Positions 1 through 12,698 of a stretch of DNA of 64,000 nucleotides are shown here, piece after piece. The notes under the pieces are model-generated. The model saw nothing but the letters and a program-made list of their open reading frames with translations. It was not told where the DNA came from and searched no databases. Both the position numbers and the translations under genes were made by a program. The stretch's first letter is position 1; each line of letters begins with the position of its first letter. The DNA comes from Thiocapsa roseopersicina (GTDB lineage: Bacteria; Pseudomonadota; Gammaproteobacteria; Chromatiales; Chromatiaceae). The DNA lies in contig NZ_FNNZ01000005.1 in assembly GCF_900106925.1 (NCBI RefSeq), forward strand, positions 124,001-188,000. Reading direction: 5' to 3'.

Positions 1-25
1 GAACGAACACGCGAGATCAGCGGAT

Positions 26-544
26 ATGGCTTTCAATCCCGAGGCAGGCACCGGCCAAGAGGTCTCTGCTCATCCGTTCCGGCCGCTCGAGGGGATCATT
101 CCCGACGGGCTGATTAAAAACGAGGAAATGGTCTCCTATCTCCGCAGGATTCAGACCGAGATCGCCAGCAACGAAGCCGCCATGTCGGATTTCTGGTTCG
201 AATGGCTCAGACATTCTGATTCCATGCTCGTATCCTGGATGGACACGCAGCGGCAGCTTGGCGATGCCTGGTACCAGGCCGTCATCGGCCAACTGTCGTC
301 GAATCAGGATCCGACGAGAGGCAGCTCGGACGATGTCGCGGTGAGTTGGCGGGGAACGGCATCCAATGCCATGCGTCTGCACAACCAATGGCTCGGGCTC
401 TGGGCCTCGATGATGGGCTGTTACGACAAGCCGAATCCGACGTCGGTGCTTGAAGACCTCGAGGCCGGCGCGTCCCAAGCCGCTGCATCCTCCGCGCCGG
501 TATCGGCCCGCCGCAAATCAGCTCGCGCGGAGGAGATCGCCTAA
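26..544 (+). CDS. Hypothetical protein, possibly phasin-like
   Basis: I do not recognise this 172-residue protein. It has no signal peptide or membrane segment. The middle (about residues 50-95) is rich in Trp, Met and Gln and looks amphipathic-helical (FWFEWLRHSDSMLVSWM, then a QRQLGDAW stretch). The C-terminal 30 residues are Ala/Ser/Arg-rich and probably disordered. Phasins and other polyhydroxyalkanoate-granule proteins have a similar build, and purple sulfur bacteria make such granules, but this is only an analogy of composition. The ATG at 26 is the first in frame; the upstream region lies outside the window, so operon membership cannot be judged. Confidence 0.6.
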   Translation: MAFNPEAGTGQEVSAHPFRPLEGIIPDGLIKNEEMVSYLRRIQTEIASNEAAMSDFWFEWLRHSDSMLVSWMDTQRQLGDAWYQAVIGQLSSNQDPTRGSSDDVAVSWRGTASNAMRLHNQWLGLWASMMGCYDKPNPTSVLEDLEAGASQAAASSAPVSARRKSARAEEIA

Positions 545-674
545 CTCACCCATCGGGATCTCGATCCGGCACAGGCAGGGCGCTTGTACCGGATCGCGCT
601 CACCCCTTACGGCGTCTGCCGCATGTCCACGGCCGGACGCTTACAGGTGCGGATGAGCCGCGGACGCTACGACC

Positions 675-1463
675 TCAAAGCGTTTTCGCCGGACGCCCCA
701 AACGGCCCAGAGGATCCTGACGGTAGAAGTCTCGGAGCCGATCGTAGACCTGCGGATATTCCCCGTAGAGCAGATCGGGCAGCTCGAAGAAGTATTCGCT
801 GACGACGGCGAAGAACTCCGCGGGCGACTCGCTCGCATAGGGGTCGATCGGGGTCTCTTCCTCGGCGTCGACCCGTCGACACAGGTCCTCGTAGGCGGCG
901 GAGAAGGTCTCGGCCCAAACCTTCGGAGACATGCCTGCGTGGAGCGGCGGACAGCCGTTCGCTGACCCGTCGCGCATGTCGAGCTTGTGAGCCAGCTCGT
1001 GGATGACGACGTTGTAGCCGTCGCGCTCCATTCCTGCCTCGACATCCGCCCACGACAAGATGATCGGGCCCTGCTCCCATGCCTCGCCGCTCTTCGCCTC
1101 GTGCTCGGTCCAGACCACACCGTCGTCGCCCATGACCTCGCGCTCGGGGACGAATTCCTCGGGATAGACGATGACGGCATACCAGCCGCGGTACCAATCC
1201 AGCCCAAGCTCCAGCACGGGAAGACATGCCTGCAGAGCAATCGCCAGACGCATCGTGTCCGTCAACTCGAGCCCTTGCGCGGGGTCCAGACGTTTATCGC
1301 GCAAGAAGAGCAGGGCCAGATCGGCGAGACGCCGGGTTTCCTCTTCGTTCAGATCCTCGAGCAGCGGGAGGGCGTCCCGGACCCGCGCCCAGTCGTGGGG
1401 ATCGACCCGTGCATGCTCGCGCTTGAGCACGCGCGCCTGCCACCAATCGGTCAGAGCGCGCAC
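675..1463 (-). CDS. mtfA: MtfA-type zinc-dependent peptidase
   Basis: A 262-residue cytosolic metallopeptidase of the MtfA (DgsA/Mlc anti-repressor) family. The zinc motif HELAH is at residues 155-159, within NVVIHELAHKLDM. It is preceded by the family's VYPEEF and LSW-type segments and followed by the ESPAEFFAVVSEYFF helix that carries a further conserved Glu. Length matches the family (about 260). In Escherichia coli MtfA binds the glucose repressor Mlc and has aminopeptidase activity. No Mlc homologue lies nearby, so the partner here is unknown. It is a single gene, divergent from the Sco gene across a 196-bp gap. Confidence 0.9.
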   Translation of the reverse strand: MRALTDWWQARVLKREHARVDPHDWARVRDALPLLEDLNEEETRRLADLALLFLRDKRLDPAQGLELTDTMRLAIALQACLPVLELGLDWYRGWYAVIVYPEEFVPEREVMGDDGVVWTEHEAKSGEAWEQGPIILSWADVEAGMERDGYNVVIHELAHKLDMRDGSANGCPPLHAGMSPKVWAETFSAAYEDLCRRVDAEEETPIDPYASESPAEFFAVVSEYFFELPDLLYGEYPQVYDRLRDFYRQDPLGRLGRPAKTL

Positions 1464-1659
1464 GGCTTAATCCACCCGCCCGCGAGGTCGAGCACGGCCG
1501 GAAGCGTAAATGCGGGGCGAATGACGCAGTGCACGAGTCCTATCGCGCAAAAGCCCGAGCCCGGCCGGGGCTTCGCCACATGATTGATGTGCGTCAAGGC
1601 GAATCGCACCCCGCCGGCCAAGATGCCGGGATCGACTCTTCCCCGCAGGGCTCTCGATC

Positions 1660-2310
1660 ATGACGCGAAAGCTGTTGATCATTGCTATCTTGGTCCTCGT
1701 CGGACTTTTGGCATGGCTGTGGTTCTGGACCCCGAACGGGGTCGGTGTGGATCCGGAAGGGCCGAAGCACGGCACGCTGGAACTGTCCTCGCCGCCACAG
1801 GGCGGTGACTTCGCCCTCGACTCCGCAAACGGCCCGGTCTCCCTCGTCGATCTGCGCGGCAACGTGGTTCTGATCTACTTCGGCTACACTTGGTGTCCGG
1901 ATATCTGCCCGACCAATCTGGTCCTGATCGCGGCCGCGCTCAAGGCGCTGACGCCCGATGAGTTGGAGCGGGTTCAGGTCCTCTTCGTCACCGTCGATCC
2001 AGAGCGGGATTCGGTCGAGCGGCTCGCCGAGTATAGTGGTTATTTCCACCCTGAGATCATCGGCCTGACCGGGACACCCGAGCAGATCGCCGAGGTCGCC
2101 AAGCTGTACGGCGCAGCCTACAGGCGCACCGATCTGGCCGACTCGGCGATGGGTTATGTCGTCGACCACTCCGCCTACAGTCATCTTGTGGATACGCAGG
2201 GCAAGCTCGTGCGCAACCTCGACCACGCCACCCCCTCCGCGGAGATCGTCGCGGCGATCCGGACACTGTTGGGATCGAGCCCGTCCACCGAGAAGCAGTC
2301 CGAACCTTAG
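1660..2310 (+). CDS. Sco1/SenC-family copper chaperone
   Basis: A 216-residue membrane-anchored thioredoxin-fold protein of the Sco/SenC/PrrC family, which delivers copper to the CuA site of cytochrome oxidase or acts as a periplasmic thiol reductase. An N-terminal anchor spans residues 5-22 (LLIIAILVLVGLLAWLWFW). The copper/thiol motif CPDIC is at 79-83, and the third ligand His is at about 170 (VVDHSAYSH). All three ligands are present. The next gene, 51 bp downstream, encodes a PCuAC copper carrier; Sco and PCuAC are known to work as a pair in CuA loading. A purine-rich GCAGGG precedes the ATG. Confidence 0.93.
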   Translation: MTRKLLIIAILVLVGLLAWLWFWTPNGVGVDPEGPKHGTLELSSPPQGGDFALDSANGPVSLVDLRGNVVLIYFGYTWCPDICPTNLVLIAAALKALTPDELERVQVLFVTVDPERDSVERLAEYSGYFHPEIIGLTGTPEQIAEVAKLYGAAYRRTDLADSAMGYVVDHSAYSHLVDTQGKLVRNLDHATPSAEIVAAIRTLLGSSPSTEKQSEP

Positions 2311-2361
2311 GACAGCAAACCCCGCAACCCAGAACCCATGCCGTTTATTGGAGGACACATC

Positions 2362-2820
2362 ATGCCCGGATACGCATCGCCCCTGCTCGCCGCTACCCTC
2401 TTCACCGCCCTCTCCTTCTCGGCTCTCGGCGCGGAGGTCTCGATCGGCGATCCCTACGCTCGGGCGGTGCCGCCCGGCCAGCCGAACAGCGCCGTATTCA
2501 TGTCTCTGGAAAACCAAACCGGGGAGAATCAGGCGCTGGTCGGGGCCGAAAGCGCCGTCTCGGAGGTCGTCGAGCTGCACACACACGTCGAAGAGGACGG
2601 GATGATGCGGATGCGCCGGATCGAGAAGATCGAGGTTCCCGCCGGGGAAACGGTCACCTTGAAGCCGGGCGGCCTGCACGTGATGCTCATCGGCCTCAAA
2701 CAACCGCTGGAGCCGGGTGACACGGTCGATCTCACCCTGACCTTCGAAGACGGCTCGCGCATACCCGTTGAAGCGCCGGTACGCCGAATCGAGGTGCAGA
2801 TGCAGCGCACGGCGCATTAA
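2362..2820 (+). CDS. PCuAC-family periplasmic copper chaperone
   Basis: A periplasmic Cu(I) carrier (formerly DUF461) of 152 residues. A signal peptide covers about residues 1-24, ending in SALGA. The copper ligands fit the family pattern: ELHTH followed by MMRMR, then GGLHVMLIGL (H-x-M) near the C-terminus. I chose the ATG at 2362 because GGAGG (2350-2354) lies 7 nt upstream; an upstream in-frame ATG at 2338 would put extra residues before the signal peptide. It is in an apparent operon with the Sco-like gene, so the pair probably supplies copper to an aa3-type oxidase or another CuA enzyme. Confidence 0.92.
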   Translation: MPGYASPLLAATLFTALSFSALGAEVSIGDPYARAVPPGQPNSAVFMSLENQTGENQALVGAESAVSEVVELHTHVEEDGMMRMRRIEKIEVPAGETVTLKPGGLHVMLIGLKQPLEPGDTVDLTLTFEDGSRIPVEAPVRRIEVQMQRTAH

Positions 2821-2845
2821 GCGCGCACCCGCAGACATGCGCACC

Positions 2846-2885
2846 GTGCGGCAGGCGACGACCCATCCAGCGTGGCCTGCCGCAC
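2846..2885 (+). terminator. Inverted repeat downstream of the copper genes
   Basis: GTGCGGCAGGC (2846-2856) pairs perfectly with GCCTGCCGCAC (2875-2885) across an 18-nt loop, 26 nt after the PCuAC stop. The position suits a terminator, but no T-run follows, so it may instead be an mRNA-stabilising or Rho-associated hairpin. Confidence 0.45.
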
Positions 2886-3016
2886 GGGATTATCGTCAAG
2901 AATCGCATGGTCAAATCATCAGGGCCACCGCACCCGAGAGCGGAATTATCGGTCTCCTTGCCTGTCTCTGAGCAGGTATCGGAGGGTCATTTCGGCGGAC
3001 ACCCGACGCCGCTGGT

Positions 3017-3046
3017 TTGACCCATATGCGGATGTTCTGATATACA
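3017..3046 (+). promoter_or_regulatory. Sigma70-type promoter for cytochrome c4
   Basis: TTGACC (3017-3022), an 18-bp spacer and TATACA (3041-3046). Transcription would start near 3053, giving a leader of about 80 nt before the ATG at 3133. This is the best promoter match in the gap. Confidence 0.55.
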
Positions 3047-3132
3047 TCCATGGTTTTTCTCGCCCCCCGACCAGGCCGTCGATCCGCGCAAGGTGTCGCG
3101 GCCATGAATCACGACCCGATTAGGCATCCTCC

Positions 3133-3777
3133 ATGGTTAAGAATTGGCTGATAACAGTTACGGTGGCAGCGGCGTTGGTAAGCGGCGCGCTTCAAGCGTC
3201 CGAAGGACATCAGGCCGCCGCCCCTCAGGTCGGAGACCCGCAAGCCGGCGAGGCGAAGGCGAATGTCATCTGCATCGCCTGCCACGGCCCGCAGGGCAAC
3301 AGTATCGTGCCGATCTGGCCCAAGCTGGCCGGTCAGCACCCGGAATACATCGTGAAACAGTTGATGGACTTCAAGGCCGGTCGCCGCGCCAACGAGCAAA
3401 TGACCCCGATGGCCATGCCGTTGACCGATCAGGAGGTCCTGGATCTAGCCGCCTACTACGCGACGCAGCCCAAGACCCCGGGCGCAGCGGATCCCGCGTT
3501 GGCGAGCAAGGGCGAATCCATCTATCGCTGGGGCAACCCAGAGACCGGCGTCCCCGCGTGCAGCGGTTGTCACGGCCCGGCCGGCCAAGGACAATCGCTC
3601 GCCAAGTTCCCGCGTATATCGGCGCAGCACTCTGACTACACGAAGCAAACCCTCGAGCATTTCCGCGGTGCGCTGCGTGCCAACGATCCGAACGGGATGA
3701 TGCGCGGCGCTGCGGCACGTTTGAGCGATCAGGAGATCGCCGCGGTGGCTCAGTACATCCAAGGGTTGAATAAGTAA
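3133..3777 (+). CDS. Diheme cytochrome c4
   Basis: A 214-residue periplasmic diheme cytochrome c. A signal peptide covers about residues 1-22 (ending GALQAS). Two heme-attachment motifs are seen: CIACH at 47-51 and CSGCH at 143-147, each starting a homologous class I cytochrome lobe with the c4 signatures (GPQGNS, PKLAGQHPEY and the matching PRISAQHSDY). Met-rich segments (MTPMAMPL, NDPNGMMRG) supply the axial methionines. Cytochrome c4 carries electrons from the bc1 complex to terminal oxidases and, in phototrophs, can also serve the reaction centre. The copper-delivery genes just upstream fit a role near a copper oxidase, but the own promoter suggests separate transcription. Confidence 0.95.
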   Translation: MVKNWLITVTVAAALVSGALQASEGHQAAAPQVGDPQAGEAKANVICIACHGPQGNSIVPIWPKLAGQHPEYIVKQLMDFKAGRRANEQMTPMAMPLTDQEVLDLAAYYATQPKTPGAADPALASKGESIYRWGNPETGVPACSGCHGPAGQGQSLAKFPRISAQHSDYTKQTLEHFRGALRANDPNGMMRGAAARLSDQEIAAVAQYIQGLNK

Positions 3778-3997
3778 GTTACGCGCGGCAACCGGGACGA
3801 CTCACGGAGGAGTCGTTTCCGAACCGTCGATTCGCGCATCCCGTCAGCGCGATTGCCTTCGATTGCGGAGATTGATCATCGGAGCACTGGACTCAGGGCC
3901 GACCGAGCCCGGCTTGATCAAAGCCGAGGAAGGTGAGCGCGCAGCCGGGCAGGCGAAGCGAGCCGGCCCGACGGTCGGTGCCGAGCGAATCGATGCC

Positions 3998-4846
3998 GTG
4001 CCCGGTCGCGCGCACCATCAAGCCGTCTCCCACGCGTCCTCGCTTTCGACCGACGCACGGCGTCTCAAGCTCCTGAGCTTCAATGTCCAGGCCGGCATCT
4101 ACTCACGCCGCTATAGCGACTATTTCACCAACAGCTGGAAGCATATCCTCCCGCACCCCGAGCGCTTGGCGAATCTGACCCGCATCGCCCAACTGCTGCA
4201 TCAGTTCGACTTGGTCGGCCTCCAAGAGGTCGACGCCGGCTCCCTGCGCAGCGCCTACATCGACCAAATCCAGTATCTGGCCCGCCACGGCGCCTTCCCG
4301 CACTGGTACAGACAGGTCAACCGCAACCTCGGACCCTTCGCACAGCACAGCAACGGGCTGCTCAGCCGCCTACCTCCGCAGCGGATCACCGAGCACAAGC
4401 TCCCGGGGCTGCCCGGACGCGGCGCCGTCGTGGCGGAGCTCGGGCTTTCGGACCATGAGACCCTTGCCGTGGCAATCGTCCATCTGGCCCTCGGATGGCG
4501 CGCACGGCGGCGTCAACTCGACTACCTGATTGCCCTGTCCGAGCAACACCCGTATCTCGTCATCATGGGCGACTTCAACTGCGGGTGCGACTCGAAAGGG
4601 CTCCGGGCCATGGTCCGAAAAGCCGCGATGCGCGGACTCGACTGCGAGCTCAAGACCTTCCCGAGCTGGCGTCCGACGCACAATCTGGATCACATCCTGG
4701 TTTCTCGGCCGCTCCGCGTGGTCGCCGCCCGGGTGGTCGACTATGCCTTGTCCGATCACCTTCCGATCAGCATGACGATCGAGTTACCCGAAGGCGTCGC
4801 CTTTTCGGCGTACGAGGACGGGCCGGATCCTGAATCGGCCCGCTGA
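3998..4846 (+). CDS. Endonuclease/exonuclease/phosphatase (EEP) family protein
   Basis: A member of the EEP superfamily (DNase I/exonuclease III/inositol phosphatase fold). The characteristic motifs are in order: LSFNVQAG near the start, GLQEVDAGS (metal-binding Glu), the HLALGWRARRRQ helix, GDFNC (catalytic Asp/Asn) and SDHLPI (Asp-His pair) near the C-terminus. The active site is therefore complete, but the substrate cannot be told. The open frame extends up to a TTG at 3863. The extra residues are low in complexity and the family normally begins shortly before LLSFN, so I favour the GTG at 3998 (282 residues); this start is uncertain. No signal peptide. Confidence 0.8.
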   Translation: MPGRAHHQAVSHASSLSTDARRLKLLSFNVQAGIYSRRYSDYFTNSWKHILPHPERLANLTRIAQLLHQFDLVGLQEVDAGSLRSAYIDQIQYLARHGAFPHWYRQVNRNLGPFAQHSNGLLSRLPPQRITEHKLPGLPGRGAVVAELGLSDHETLAVAIVHLALGWRARRRQLDYLIALSEQHPYLVIMGDFNCGCDSKGLRAMVRKAAMRGLDCELKTFPSWRPTHNLDHILVSRPLRVVAARVVDYALSDHLPISMTIELPEGVAFSAYEDGPDPESAR

Positions 4847-4932
4847 GCCGGGCAAGCTGGACTCCGGGCGCCGCCGATCAAATCGCCGCTTCACCGCATC
4901 GATTCACTGAGCCGATTCACTGGACCGCTCGC

Positions 4933-5613
4933 TCAGTCCTGCACGTAAAAATAGCGCCACGCACAGCCGCTCTCGCGCTCGAGCAGATCGAGAAAGCCCT
5001 CTGTCGGCACCGCCTCGCCCGGAAAGATCTCCTCGACCTGGATGAGCAGGCGCGCAAACCCGCCTTGGTGCTTCCAATCCCAAGACCGAATCGGACGAGA
5101 CTCGCCGCACATCGGGCAGACCACGGCGGAATCCTGCCTATCCGATCCGGGCGTCCTCGTCGATTGCTCGAATTGCTCCACGCGCGTTGGCCAATCGTTC
5201 AAGCGCGCGCGGCAAACGGGGCAACGCGGTGCGCGCGTATTGCGGCCGTGACACCAGCGCGGATATGCCGAGACCGGCGGGACCACGACGTGACAAAAGG
5301 GGCTGCCGGTCCGCGGTTCGCTTGCGATCGCGACCGCGCACCCGACGAAGGCAAGCAGCGTGGAAAATTCGGACCCGACGAGGTAGGCGCACTCGCGATC
5401 CGGGATGCGATCGGCGATGAACCCGGACTCGGACAGGATGGAAACGAGTCGATCCCGATCCGGACAAAGCTCGGCATTACGGGGCGCAAGGAGCAGACGG
5501 CCCACGTGATTGAACGGCTTCGCGACACCGTCGACCGGCCCGCGCTCATTGCATGTCATTGCCTTGGATCCCCGCACCGAGTCCAGCACGGATCCCTCGG
5601 CGTCCACAGCCAT
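4933..5613 (-). CDS. Hypothetical protein with zinc-ribbon cysteine pairs
   Basis: I do not recognise this 226-residue protein. The N-terminal half resembles a small globular domain (DRDRLVSILSESGFI, then a FSTLLAFVGCAVAI core). The centre has Cys pairs spaced like a zinc ribbon: CPVC at about residues 130-133 and CPMC at about 166-169, with a further CHG and C-rich segment. The C-terminus is acidic with LLIQVEEIFPGEAVP. There is no signal peptide. It is convergent with the EEP gene and lies 40 bp beyond the 3' end of the REC-REC-GGDEF-EAL gene on the same strand, so the two may be co-transcribed. Confidence 0.7.
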   Translation of the reverse strand: MAVDAEGSVLDSVRGSKAMTCNERGPVDGVAKPFNHVGRLLLAPRNAELCPDRDRLVSILSESGFIADRIPDRECAYLVGSEFSTLLAFVGCAVAIASEPRTGSPFCHVVVPPVSAYPRWCHGRNTRAPRCPVCRARLNDWPTRVEQFEQSTRTPGSDRQDSAVVCPMCGESRPIRSWDWKHQGGFARLLIQVEEIFPGEAVPTEGFLDLLERESGCAWRYFYVQD

Positions 5614-5653
5614 TCGCCATCGAAAGGAACATGACTGCTCACCGGAACGCTGT

Positions 5654-7729
5654 TCAGATGTCGTCGGTTGAGTGATGAAAATCGTAGCTCAAAGTGCTGC
5701 TCGGCATCTGGACCGAGTTACCTTGAATGTAGTCGGGGCGACAATTCCAGACCCGCGCGATCGTGGCCGGGTCCTCGATGCCGGCCGCGATGACGGATGC
5801 ACCATGTGTTCTGATTTGCTGCACCACTTGGATCAGCTCGGCCGGATCCGCGTTGATGAGGGTCGCGAAGGAGAGTTTGGCAAGGGCGACCGGCAGATCC
5901 GCCAGCAAGTCCAGATCCGCTGCATTGCCCGTGACGTTGGCGACGCAGACCTGAATCCCGTATTTGCGTAAAACATCGACAAGGGGCTTGGCCGTGGCCA
6001 AGTGCTCTCGGACGTCGTGCATCTGGAACTGAAGCAATGGACGGCGCCGGATCAGATTGCGCCGAACCATCTGATCGCGGAACCAGGGAAGCCACTGCTC
6101 GTCCGCAACCGAGGCGACGGTTTGATGGATCAAGAGTCGCAGCTTGGGGTGAGACTTGCGCTCTACGTCCATGACATCGAGCGCATGCTCCAACACCCAA
6201 CGATCGATCCTCGGCATCAACCCGCTACGCTCGGCCACTGGGAGAAAGTCTCCGGCAGGAACGTGCTCGCCGTCGAGCGTACGCAACCGAAGCTGCACCT
6301 CGTAGAGCTCCCCGACGTTCGCCCCGAGCGAGACGATAGGCTGAAACATCATCAGCAGTCCGTCCTGATTGACCGCAGTGTCGACCAACTGCTTGAGCAG
6401 TCGCTCGTAGTCCGAGCCGCGATCGGGGGCGATGACCGGAGCCCAGACCCGCGCCCGATTCCCGCCCGCCTGCCGCGCCCGGGCGACGGTGGTACGGCTG
6501 CGCGAGACCATCGTGATGGCGTCGTCTGCGGGGGGCGTAAAGAGCCCGATTCCGATCGTCACGGTAAGCGCGAGGCGCTTGTCCTCGGCCCGAAGCTTGG
6601 TGGCGCCGAAGGTACGCAGAAGCTGCTCCGCGAACCCCTCCAACGCGTCGCGGGTCACCCGCCGGGCCAGCACGGCAAAGGTGCAATCATCCAGGCGCGC
6701 CGCGCACTCCTGCGGTGCGAGCTGGTCGACAAGTTTCTCCTCGAGCTGACGCAACAGCCGCTCCGTGCCGTCGCTCCCCAAGGCATTGGAGATGTCCTGA
6801 AACCGATCGAGCTCGATCAGCACAAGACCAACCCCGGGCGAGGGCGCCTCTCGGTCGTGCACGACGCGATCGAGACCACGCAAAAACGCCTCCTTCGAAA
6901 GCACGCCCGGGACGACCTCGCCCTGATCCGCGTTGACCCGGCGATCCTTGAGCAGACGCGACATCCGGATGCGATGCTCGATCGCACCGATCAGCTGCTC
7001 GCGCTGGATCGGTTTGGCAATGAAGCTGTCGCCGCCGACCCGCAACGCCTCCAATTGCTTGTCCGGGTCGGTCTCGGCGGAGAGGAAGATAATGGGCGTG
7101 TCGAAGTACTCGCCGTGATCGCGAATGATCGCGGTCAATTCGGTACCGCTCGCATCCGGCATGTAGAGATCCATCAGCACCAGATCCGGCTGGATGTCAT
7201 GCATCTTCCGGAGGATCTCCAGCGGTTGATCGACGATGTGCGGCTCCATCCCCGCCTTGCTCAGCAGCAACGCGATGTATTTGGCCTGCAGCGGGTCGTC
7301 TTCGACCACCAGGATCCGAGGCTGGCTGCTCTCAACCGGACCGCTCAACTCGACGAGGCGCTTCGCCAGGTCGGACACGGCAACCGGGGTCGGAAAATAG
7401 CCGCGCGCACCGGCCCGCATCACCTGGAGCCGCGTCTCGATGTTCTCGGCGTCGGCAATACAGACCACCTCGGGCTTCGTGGCCCCGGTTCCCGTCAGAC
7501 GCTCGATCAAACCGGATGGGCCGGCGCCGGACGAGACGTAGCGCAGATCGAGGATCAGCACTCGAGGCCGCGTCCGCCCGAGCGCGGCTTCGAGCGCGTC
7601 GAGATCCTCGAAAGCGTCGAGGCACAACCCGGCCGGCTGGATCAGGATCGCAAGCCCGGCGGACAGTGTCGAGTCGTCGCCGAGGTAGAAGATCCTGTTT
7701 TCGGAAGTCGCGAAACTTGCGTCGTTCAT
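5654..7729 (-). CDS. REC-REC-GGDEF-EAL protein with degenerate catalytic motifs
   Basis: A 691-residue cytosolic signalling protein. Domains in order: pseudo-receiver (about 10-125; has LILDLRY but lacks the acidic pair and the conserved Lys); true receiver (about 137-255; VVEDDPLQ, phospho-acceptor Asp in LMDLYMPD, LSAETD, FIAKPI); GGDEF fold (about 285-425); EAL fold (about 450-680). The GGDEF signature is replaced by RLDDCTF. The EAL motif reads EVQLR, and the DDFGTG and K-x-D elements needed for phosphodiesterase activity read ANVTGNA and AKLS. I infer that it neither makes nor cleaves cyclic-di-GMP and acts as a phosphorylation-controlled receptor or adaptor, as FimX does in Pseudomonas. 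No cognate kinase is adjacent. Confidence 0.88.
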   Translation of the reverse strand: MNDASFATSENRIFYLGDDSTLSAGLAILIQPAGLCLDAFEDLDALEAALGRTRPRVLILDLRYVSSGAGPSGLIERLTGTGATKPEVVCIADAENIETRLQVMRAGARGYFPTPVAVSDLAKRLVELSGPVESSQPRILVVEDDPLQAKYIALLLSKAGMEPHIVDQPLEILRKMHDIQPDLVLMDLYMPDASGTELTAIIRDHGEYFDTPIIFLSAETDPDKQLEALRVGGDSFIAKPIQREQLIGAIEHRIRMSRLLKDRRVNADQGEVVPGVLSKEAFLRGLDRVVHDREAPSPGVGLVLIELDRFQDISNALGSDGTERLLRQLEEKLVDQLAPQECAARLDDCTFAVLARRVTRDALEGFAEQLLRTFGATKLRAEDKRLALTVTIGIGLFTPPADDAITMVSRSRTTVARARQAGGNRARVWAPVIAPDRGSDYERLLKQLVDTAVNQDGLLMMFQPIVSLGANVGELYEVQLRLRTLDGEHVPAGDFLPVAERSGLMPRIDRWVLEHALDVMDVERKSHPKLRLLIHQTVASVADEQWLPWFRDQMVRRNLIRRRPLLQFQMHDVREHLATAKPLVDVLRKYGIQVCVANVTGNAADLDLLADLPVALAKLSFATLINADPAELIQVVQQIRTHGASVIAAGIEDPATIARVWNCRPDYIQGNSVQMPSSTLSYDFHHSTDDI

Positions 7730-7893
7730 GTGCGAAAGCGCCTCGGTGGGACGTCGAGAGATCCTGTCTGCCGTTGCCCGGTCCTACACCGTCAACGCGA
7801 GCAGACTCCCTTGAGACCGACCTCAGGATCGGCAGCCCGAGCCCAAAGGTCAAGCGTAAAGCCGGACCGCGGCGTACCCGCGGTTCGATCGGG

Positions 7894-7922
7894 TTGAAAT
7901 CCCGACGGCCTTTCGATAGTTT
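7894..7922 (+). promoter_or_regulatory. Sigma70-type promoter for the thiC transcript
   Basis: TTGAAA (7894-7899), a 17-bp spacer and TAGTTT (7917-7922). The predicted start near 7929 coincides with the 5' edge of the TPP aptamer, which supports the assignment. Confidence 0.5.
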
Positions 7923-7929
7923 CAGCCGA

Positions 7930-10270
<2,341 letters not shown>

Positions 10271-10521
10271 ACCGCGTCGAATCGCTTTGAAGTCATGTCC
10301 CGAGGACCGCGTGCGCTGCACTGACCCGAGCACAAGGGCGTGCCACCGGGGCATGGTGAAGCCGGACATCGCGGGCCTTTCGAGGCCGGTTCATTCGATC
10401 ACCGAATATTCACAGGCGTAGGGTATATACTCTCGCGTTGGCTCGGCACCAAGATTGTCCGCTCGAACCGAACCCATCGCTTGACCAGACCCCCGACTTC
10501 ATCTTCTCCGGAGCTCCACTC

Positions 10522-12333
<1,812 letters not shown>

Positions 12334-12339
12334 ACCGCA

Positions 12340-12423
12340 TTAAACCGCGTCCGGAGCGACAGGCATGGATTGTGTGCGGGTTTGGCCTCGACGCCACAAT
12401 CGGCGACGGCAAGACGCGGTTTA
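12340..12423. repeat. Dispersed inverted-repeat element, copy A
   Basis: The left end TTAAACCGCGTCC (12340-12352) is the inverse of the right end GACGCGGTTTA (12413-12423). The segment GAGCGACAGG just inside the left end also occurs, slightly changed, in copy C. An extra partial terminus, TAAACCGCAT at 12331-12340, includes the typA stop codon. Confidence 0.75.
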
Positions 12424-12606
12424 GGTTAAAGAAGACGAATAAGGCGCGATACGGCTGTCGCGACTCGGCTTAGGGCTAGGCCGACGCGGTGTTTGCGAGT
12501 CAATCGTCGCGTCCGCCCTTGGACCGAGCCGATCTCGAACAGGAGCGTCTACCCTGCTGCTGAGAGCTGAGAGCTGACGGCTCTTTGCTACGCCAAAGGA
12601 CGACCG

Positions 12607-12662
12607 CTGGCGGCTGGCGGCTGGCGGCTGGCGGCTGGCGGCTGGCGGCTGGCGGCTGGCGG
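12607..12662. repeat. Tandem repeat, eight 7-bp units (CTGGCGG)
   Basis: Eight uninterrupted exact copies of CTGGCGG, ending 36 bp before the pip start codon. The unit is not a multiple of three, so a copy-number change would shift any frame running through it. Confidence 0.95.
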
Positions 12663-12698
12663 CTAAACAGTAACGAATCACACCATCACACATACCCC

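Larger units (their letters stand above)
2821..3132. other. Intergenic region with hairpin and promoter
   Basis: This 312-bp gap between the PCuAC gene and the cytochrome c4 gene holds no credible gene. It contains a perfect 11-bp inverted repeat and a good sigma70-type promoter, both listed separately. Confidence 0.6.
12334..12698. other. Repeat-rich intergenic region
   Basis: This 365-bp gap between typA and pip contains a dispersed inverted-repeat element and an 8 x 7-bp tandem repeat (both listed). AGAGCTGAGAGCTG near 12560-12580 is a further short direct repeat. No RNA gene or strong promoter is recognised. Confidence 0.6.

Noticed and set aside
6002-7897. A 631-residue plus-strand open frame opposite the REC-REC-GGDEF-EAL gene
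   Set aside because: It lies entirely on the complement of a recognisable signalling protein and has no motif.
12600-12665. CRISPR array at the 7-bp repeat
   Set aside because: Units are 7 bp, directly adjacent and without spacers; no cas genes are present.
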